The notes beneath the pieces are model-generated. The model was not told where the DNA came from. It made no database searches and worked only from the letters and a program-made list of their open reading frames with translations. From Gammaproteobacteria bacterium Ga0077536 (GTDB taxonomy: Bacteria; Pseudomonadota; Gammaproteobacteria; Ga0077536), in NCBI GenBank assembly GCA_001464935.1, contig LNEL01000062.1, positions 33,116 through 97,115 on the forward strand: DNA of 64,000 bases, read 5' to 3'. The translations under genes and the position numbers were made by a program. Of the stretch, positions 60,001 through 64,000 are shown in pieces; positions within the stretch are counted from its first letter, which is position 1; every line of letters begins with the position of its first letter.

Positions 60001-60756
60001 GATGAAGAAGCGCAGGCCGCTGCGGTTCGGCGGCAGGCCGCTCTGCACGAGCCTGAAGTCGGTCGTCGTCAGCTGCCAGCCGATCTGGGCCGGGCCGACC
60101 GCCTGGTTCGCCGGCTCCGTGATGTCGTCGGAATCGCCGTACATGTAGCGGAACTCGCCGCTCTCCAGGATCTGAATCTGGAAGGTATAGGTGGTCCCGG
60201 CGCCGAGATTCGTGCTGCCGCCGGCCTGCCACGCGGACACCTGATTCCACGTGACGATGAATGCTTTCTGATCGCCGAGGCTGGTCTGCGCAAACGTGAT
60301 CGTGCCGCCACTGTTCAGGTCGAGGTCCGCGCCGTAGATGCGCATCGTCCGTACCGTCGAGGCGTCCGGCATTGGCAACGGATAGGTGCGCGGCGGCCCC
60401 ACGCTTTGCGTGCCGAATCCGCAGGCCGTGTTGTTGAACTGCAGGCGGCCGTTGGTGTGCACGCGCACCTGCGTGTAGTCCGTGCCCCCGAAGTTGAACG
60501 TGAACCCGAGATCGAGCAGCGCCGACAGGCTGTCGTCGCCCGTCTTGTCCGAACATCCGGGCCACGACGTGATGCGCGTGTGCGTGCTGCTGTCGACGAA
60601 GCTGAAGGCCGTGGTGGCGTGCTGGTACGTGGCGCCGGCCAGCACGTTGAACACGCATAGCACCAGCAGCACGCACGCCCGCGCCCAGCCTGTGGCCAGG
60701 GCCGCGGGAGGGCGGGGGAGCGAGGCGTGATCCGGCCTGTCCGCTTGAGGGTCCAT
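57028..60756 (-). CDS. large MshQ-like exported protein (NIDO-like + LamG + DUF6701)
   Basis: 1242 residues. Hydrophobic signal/anchor segment at about 26-42; N-terminal nidogen-like region to about 240 (FTFNFGGTDYTQVRVHTNGRLQFNN, FIVTWNQVSAW); LamG/concanavalin domain at about 250-480 (ITFWYRSARDWSATDNVLLDGSS, WKHLAISWRI, LRIYLDGKLYASA); then a long beta-rich region ending in the DUF6701 tail (LGSELLPLAAPVRAEYFNGRGFTRNDADVCT ... RASFGLYAGPRTVIYQRDVWR). This is the architecture of MshQ from mannose-sensitive haemagglutinin pilus clusters, but no other msh gene is present here. Likely a surface or pilus-associated protein. Confidence 0.87.
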   Translation of the reverse strand: MDPQADRPDHASLPRPPAALATGWARACVLLVLCVFNVLAGATYQHATTAFSFVDSSTHTRITSWPGCSDKTGDDSLSALLDLGFTFNFGGTDYTQVRVHTNGRLQFNNTACGFGTQSVGPPRTYPLPMPDASTVRTMRIYGADLDLNSGGTITFAQTSLGDQKAFIVTWNQVSAWQAGGSTNLGAGTTYTFQIQILESGEFRYMYGDSDDITEPANQAVGPAQIGWQLTTTDFRLVQSGLPPNRSGLRFFIEAPIAEYRFEQGRLTGAAGEILDSSANGFHGTRVDSPAAAPLVESVTGRICRGIEIPASATQSHLDAVDTGLPVLKIGSRGTITFWYRSARDWSATDNVLLDGSSAKGRSFTFGKTRSGRLRFVVTDNASSPNTIDLLPSIDNAVPANTWKHLAISWRITAGDKRSELRIYLDGKLYASATESSSGELHRSLSTLYLGDSRIAESALASRTDAAGGTLDEVRIYNYEAPQTVVQRDMALTRPCGGIDRFGLSHVGTAVTCEPATVKIVALTASGEVVSDYGGVVDLSTSIGAGDWSLLSGAGSLDNGDSNDGKAVYRFASADGGGVAFGLRHTAAGSLNIDVSDGSASERSGRATAADDPDLEFVETGFVFGASTRARPDDLIGTQIAGKSSALAPGAQTLTLRAVRTKEGTSACEAALAGTQLIEFGFECVAPARCSGRSLLIDGGSATSVAGNPGGNVTAFTPVKMAFDAAGATSFATTFDDAGSVRLHARRQLPLENGKESDNAMRGSSNVFAWRPFALDVTIPGNPGATSASGAAYLAAGESFGASVRAVVWSAADDRNSDGIADGMQSGDSDPANNARLSDNSTAPNFAPAAPLSLGAALLQPVAGRHPGLSGAPAATLANGIAKVSGLRYDEVGIIEVSAVQTGDYLGIGAAATAAIRGLSGAVGRFHPARFALTPNQPLFADGCDKGAFTYMDQPFAFSTAPALTVTALNALGTTTRNYTTSGFFRLHSTLAGRRAADSAARDLRHTAGAGAAATDTTTGTGSFVLSLPAGSAGDRFTYTRSTPVGPFSAAVDLTMPAQNLTDTDAICFDAADDGACDDFTFEDIAGANLRYGRLATDNVLGSELLPLAAPVRAEYFNGRGFTRNDADVCTAIPAQAIDLGSGSADTEPAPGETAIAVGGGKSIAGIAHAPLASGLLGLGFSAPGSGNIGELDYRIDLGIAASEWLRYDWNGDGKLVEDPRGRASFGLYAGPRTVIYQRDVWR

Positions 60757-60810
60757 CCCCCCGTAGCGGCCGGCAGGCAGGCGGCCTTGAACCGTATAGC
60801 CCGTCCTGCG

Positions 60811-61611
60811 TCAGCGCGAACGCTTGAGGGTATTGCGGTCGAAATCGCGCGTGGTCAGGCCATTGCCGAAGCGGTAATCGAGCCAGTGCAGGGTGGTGCT
60901 CTTGCCGGTCTGATGATTGACCATCAGCATCTCCGTCGGCCGCCAGTAGCGCTCGAGATGGCGGGTGTAGCCGCTGGCAGTCAGGGTCTTCAGCAGGCTG
61001 TCCTTGCGGTCGTAGAACTCGACCTTCAGCGGTTGATACATCTGCTGGTCCAGCCACACGACACGGCGCGTGTAGCCGGAATGCGGATAGGCCGGGCGCT
61101 GCTCGATGACGAAGGTGTCGCGTCCGTCGAGCGTCTCGTCGCGCAGCCACCGATATGCGTACTTCTCGATTTCGCTCGAGCTCAGGTCCTCGTAGGCGAA
61201 CTCGCTGCCGACGAAGGGGCCGGACTTGTTCGCGGAGGCAATGCGCTTGACGCGCTTGAGAGCCGGCAGGTACAGCCACTGGTCGTCAGGCTCGAGGGCG
61301 TGTGTGTAGCTCAGAAACGCCGTGCCGGCGATGTCGCGCGGCGACTTGAAGATGGTCAGGCTGCGATCGCCGTCGCCCTGCATCTCGAGGGTGCTGACGG
61401 CGAGCGCGCGGGTGCTCTGCTCGCCGTGGCGATTGCGCAGGACCATGTCGAGCGTGGCCCGCTGATCGCCCCAGCCGCTGTCGCGCGCCTGCGCTTCCTC
61501 GGCGATTCGACGTCCGCGCGTGGTGTCCTCCTGCTCGGCGAAGGCACTAGGCGGCAGCAGGATCAGCAGGGCCGGCAGGGCCAGACGGACGAGCGCCAGG
61601 CGTCGATGCAT
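60811..61611 (-). CDS. outer-membrane lipoprotein-sorting protein (LolA-like, exporter-associated)
   Basis: 266 residues with a signal peptide (about 1-25) and a LolA-like half-barrel: GDQRATLDMVLRNRHGEQSTRALAVSTLEM, IFKSPRDIAGTAFLSYTHALEPDDQWLYLPALKRVKRI, SSEIEKYAYRWL. This family travels with RND/MMPL exporters and is thought to carry their lipid cargo through the periplasm. ATG 61611 has a strong GGAGGAG and lies within the last 65 bases of the RND gene, in another frame, so the two are coupled. Confidence 0.9.
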   Translation of the reverse strand: MHRRLALVRLALPALLILLPPSAFAEQEDTTRGRRIAEEAQARDSGWGDQRATLDMVLRNRHGEQSTRALAVSTLEMQGDGDRSLTIFKSPRDIAGTAFLSYTHALEPDDQWLYLPALKRVKRIASANKSGPFVGSEFAYEDLSSSEIEKYAYRWLRDETLDGRDTFVIEQRPAYPHSGYTRRVVWLDQQMYQPLKVEFYDRKDSLLKTLTASGYTRHLERYWRPTEMLMVNHQTGKSTTLHWLDYRFGNGLTTRDFDRNTLKRSR

Positions 61612-63904
61612 GCCATTTCTCCTCCAGCGTCAGCAGCAGTGGGCCCAGCAGCAGCAGATCGGCCAGCGCCGCGAAGGCGATGACGATGGCTGTCAGCAGG
61701 CCCATGCCGGCATTGAGTTCGAAGTGCGATCGCGACAGCACGAGAAAGCCGGCAATCAGCACCAGGGAAGTCACGATCATCGCGCGGCCAGCCGTCGCGA
61801 AGGCGTAACGCAGTGCGCCCTCAGGGCTCGCGCCGAGCGCGGTACGCGCGCGACGGTACTTGACGAGGAAGTGTACGGTGTCGTCGACGATGATGCCGAG
61901 CGTCATGCTCGCCACCACCGACAGCGACAGTCCGATCTCCCCGTCGACCAGCCCCCACAGGCCGAAGCCCAGCGCGGCCGGCAGCAGGTTCGGCACCAGG
62001 CTCACGAGCCCGAGCCGCAACGAGCGGAGCATCAGCAGCAGCACGACGGAGATCAGCACCAGGGCCACCGCCGCGCCCTTCAACATGCTGCGAATGTTCC
62101 GCTCGCCGATATGCGAAAACATCATGATCGTGCCGGTGCCATAGCCCGACTTCACGGCCGGGGCATGCTCGCGCAGCCACTGCTCGGCGCGTTCGTTGAA
62201 CGCGATCGCCTGGGCGCTCGACAGCGTGCGAATCGCGACGACGAGTTTCAGCGCCGACTTGTCGAGGTTGATCTGGTTGTTGAGATCGAGGCCGTAGGGC
62301 AGCGACATCTCGTACAGCAGCAGGTACTGCGCGGCAAGCTCCCGCGTCTCCGGCAGGCGATACGCCTGCGGATCGTCGCCATGCATGTTGCGGTTCAGGC
62401 GTTTCATGATGTCGCTGAAGCTCGCGACATGCATGACTTCGGGCTGGGCGCGCAGCCAGCCCGTGTACGCGTCGAGGTCGGCCAGAAAGGCCGGTTCGCT
62501 GACGCCGCCCGGCTCGAAGGATGCGAGCGAGTACTGCAGGTGATAGAGACCGGTCAGGTGCTCGATGGTGAAGTCGGTGTCGGCACGGAACTCGATCGTG
62601 TCATCGAAATAGTGGATGAAGACGTCGTTCAGCGTATTGCGCGGCAGGTTCGCGACGAGGGCGCAGGCCGCGGCGCCAAGACCCCACAACAGGACACGCC
62701 GGCGCCGGATGACGAAGCCGGCGAGCGCCGCGAGCCACGCGACCGGCAGCAGGCTGCGTGTCGGCGGCTTCAGCGGCAGCACGGCTAGCACGGCGGGCAG
62801 CAGTGTCACGGCCAGCAGGTAGGACGCGATGTCACCGAAGGCCACGAGATTGCCCAGGTGCCGGAACGGCGGTACCTCGGAGAAGTTGAAAGTCAGAAAG
62901 CCGATGACCGTGGTGAGGCTGGCGAGAAAGATCGGCGTGAAGTTGCTGCTGAGCGATTCGATCAGCGCCGAGCGCTGATCGAGGCCTGCGGCCATGCCCT
63001 GCAGGCAGCCGTCGAGGATGTGCACGCAGTTGGCGACGCCGACGGTCAGGATGATGACGGGGGCGGCGGCAATGGGCGGCGAGACGGGATAGCCGAGATG
63101 GCCGGCAAAGCCCATCGCGGTCGCGATCGCGAGCCCCACGACCAGCGCCGTGCCGAGGGTGCCGACCACACCGCCGACGAACAGGCCGACGAGCGCGAAG
63201 ATCACGCCGAAGCTGACGGCGACGAGCGTGCGCGCGTCATGCAGCGACGCCTCGGAGAACGCCATGTCCATCATCAGCACGCCGGTCAGCCGCACCTCGC
63301 TGCCGGGGTACTGCTGCTCGATGTCGGCCGCGAGCGCGCGGGCGGCCGACACCACGGCCGGAATCTCCTGCTGTTCGTCGAGACGCGGCAGCTGCGCGGT
63401 GACGTTGACCGCGGTCACCCGCCCGTCGTAGGCGACGAGGTTGCCCGCGAGCAGCGGTTCGGCCAGCGCGACTGCGCGCACCGCTGCCAGCGCGGCAGCG
63501 TCGAGCCGCGCGGCGTCGGTCACGAGATCGCGCACCGTCAGATCGTCATCGACGGCGGTGGTGTACTGGAAATTGGTGATCGAGTCGACGCGGTTCACAT
63601 AGGGCAGCTGCCAGGCCCGCGTCGTCAGCGTTTCGACGAGCGCCAGGCTTTCGCGACTGAACACGTCACCGTCGGGGGGCACGACGACGAGCATCACGTT
63701 GTCGTGTTTCGAGTAGGTGTTCTCCATCGCTTCGAACGCGAGCAGCTCCGGATTGTCGGGGCTGAAGAACACGCGATAACTGTTCGTGAACTCGAGCTTC
63801 AGCACGCCGCTCGCGATGCTCGCCACGAGCGCGAGGCAGGCCGCGATCACCCCCCAGCGCAGGCGGATGACGGTGGTGGCGAACCAGTGCTCAAAGCGTT
63901 TCAA
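61547..63904 (-). CDS. RND-superfamily exporter (MMPL type), partner of the LolA-like protein
   Basis: 785 residues, two repeats: helix about 13-35, periplasmic to about 220, helix bundle to about 400; helix about 405-425, periplasmic to about 610, bundle to about 765. FVGGVVGTLGTALVVGLAIATAMGF and LGIIVDDTVHFLVKYRRAR (with two acidic residues of the proton path) fit the family. The start is a TTG at 63904, since MKRFEHWFATTVIRLRW matches the family start and no ATG fits. No outer-membrane or fusion partner is seen. Upstream DNA to the window end (63905-64000) shows nothing I can name. Confidence 0.9.
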   Translation of the reverse strand: MKRFEHWFATTVIRLRWGVIAACLALVASIASGVLKLEFTNSYRVFFSPDNPELLAFEAMENTYSKHDNVMLVVVPPDGDVFSRESLALVETLTTRAWQLPYVNRVDSITNFQYTTAVDDDLTVRDLVTDAARLDAAALAAVRAVALAEPLLAGNLVAYDGRVTAVNVTAQLPRLDEQQEIPAVVSAARALAADIEQQYPGSEVRLTGVLMMDMAFSEASLHDARTLVAVSFGVIFALVGLFVGGVVGTLGTALVVGLAIATAMGFAGHLGYPVSPPIAAAPVIILTVGVANCVHILDGCLQGMAAGLDQRSALIESLSSNFTPIFLASLTTVIGFLTFNFSEVPPFRHLGNLVAFGDIASYLLAVTLLPAVLAVLPLKPPTRSLLPVAWLAALAGFVIRRRRVLLWGLGAAACALVANLPRNTLNDVFIHYFDDTIEFRADTDFTIEHLTGLYHLQYSLASFEPGGVSEPAFLADLDAYTGWLRAQPEVMHVASFSDIMKRLNRNMHGDDPQAYRLPETRELAAQYLLLYEMSLPYGLDLNNQINLDKSALKLVVAIRTLSSAQAIAFNERAEQWLREHAPAVKSGYGTGTIMMFSHIGERNIRSMLKGAAVALVLISVVLLLMLRSLRLGLVSLVPNLLPAALGFGLWGLVDGEIGLSLSVVASMTLGIIVDDTVHFLVKYRRARTALGASPEGALRYAFATAGRAMIVTSLVLIAGFLVLSRSHFELNAGMGLLTAIVIAFAALADLLLLGPLLLTLEEKWHASTPGARPSGPAGPADPAAA

Positions 63905-64000
63905 GAAGTGGTGTTCCGGGGTTCCGCTCGAGTCCGGCGCGCGGCGCGGGACGCCACTGCCGGGGTTGTGTCGTGCGCCGTGGCCGGACGGCGCGCGGGT

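Noticed and set aside
1..64000. tRNA, rRNA, CRISPR array or prophage
   Set aside because: I looked for cloverleaf arms, regular spacers and integrase or transposase motifs and saw none; this was by eye only.

Overview
The window is a GC-rich, densely coded bacterial chromosome segment with about 50 protein genes. I see no rRNA, tRNA, CRISPR array, transposase or phage gene. The order miaA-hfq-hflX-hflK-hflC-DUF2065-hisZ-purA at the left end, together with E. coli-type Hfq, a canonical E. coli-type LexA box, greB, an MshQ-like protein and DUF2333, points to a Gammaproteobacterium. The many acyl-CoA enzymes, LLM monooxygenase, AtuA operon and PEP-CTERM proteins would suit an environmental lipid or terpenoid degrader (Steroidobacter/Solimonas-like lineages come to mind). 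That family-level placement is inference only.

Layout. 1-7.5 kb: conserved housekeeping block (miaA end, hfq, hflX, hflKC, DUF2065, hisZ, purA, pdxH); purA is broken by an apparent deletion of about 31 bases. 7.5-22 kb: lipid or carboxylic acid catabolism, with an MFS carrier, a globin, two acyl-CoA dehydrogenases, two SDRs, a LysR regulator, a NarL-type two-component system, an acyl-CoA synthetase and a second MFS pump. 22-30 kb: Nudix, YciI, a large RND/MMPL exporter closed by a strong terminator, an amidase, a PEP-CTERM protein, an aromatic/aspartate aminotransferase. 30-37 kb: SOS-controlled dnaE2, small metal/VOC enzymes, an OmpA lipoprotein, greB, an MFS carrier. 37-47.6 kb: a hairpin repeat, VOC plus LLM monooxygenase, a two-CNB/rhodanese/coiled-coil protein, serC-serA, DUF2333, a GGDEF protein, then a nested repeat. 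47.6-53.8 kb: one tight operon on the minus strand (enoyl-CoA hydratase, AtuA, biotin carboxylase, separate biotin carrier protein, carboxyltransferase). 54-64 kb: a second PEP-CTERM protein, an FMN split-barrel protein, DUF3422, a 1242-residue MshQ-like surface protein, and a LolA-like/RND exporter pair.

How it works together. The AtuA operon encodes a complete biotin-dependent acyl-CoA carboxylase plus a hydratase, the logic of leucine/isovalerate or acyclic terpene breakdown. The 9.6-16 kb cluster supplies acyl-CoA and alcohol dehydrogenases, and 18.9 kb an acyl-CoA ligase, so the window carries activation, oxidation, hydration and carboxylation steps for branched or unusual acids, but the substrate cannot be read from sequence.

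Most notable non-gene structure: a 51-base inverted repeat (44 of 51 identical) in which the whole leader and start codons of the lysR gene recur, facing it, 1.2 kb away between the acyl-CoA dehydrogenase and a small membrane protein gene; and a family of intergenic inverted-repeat elements at 37.2, 41.2, 47.3 and 56.9 kb, one of them nested.
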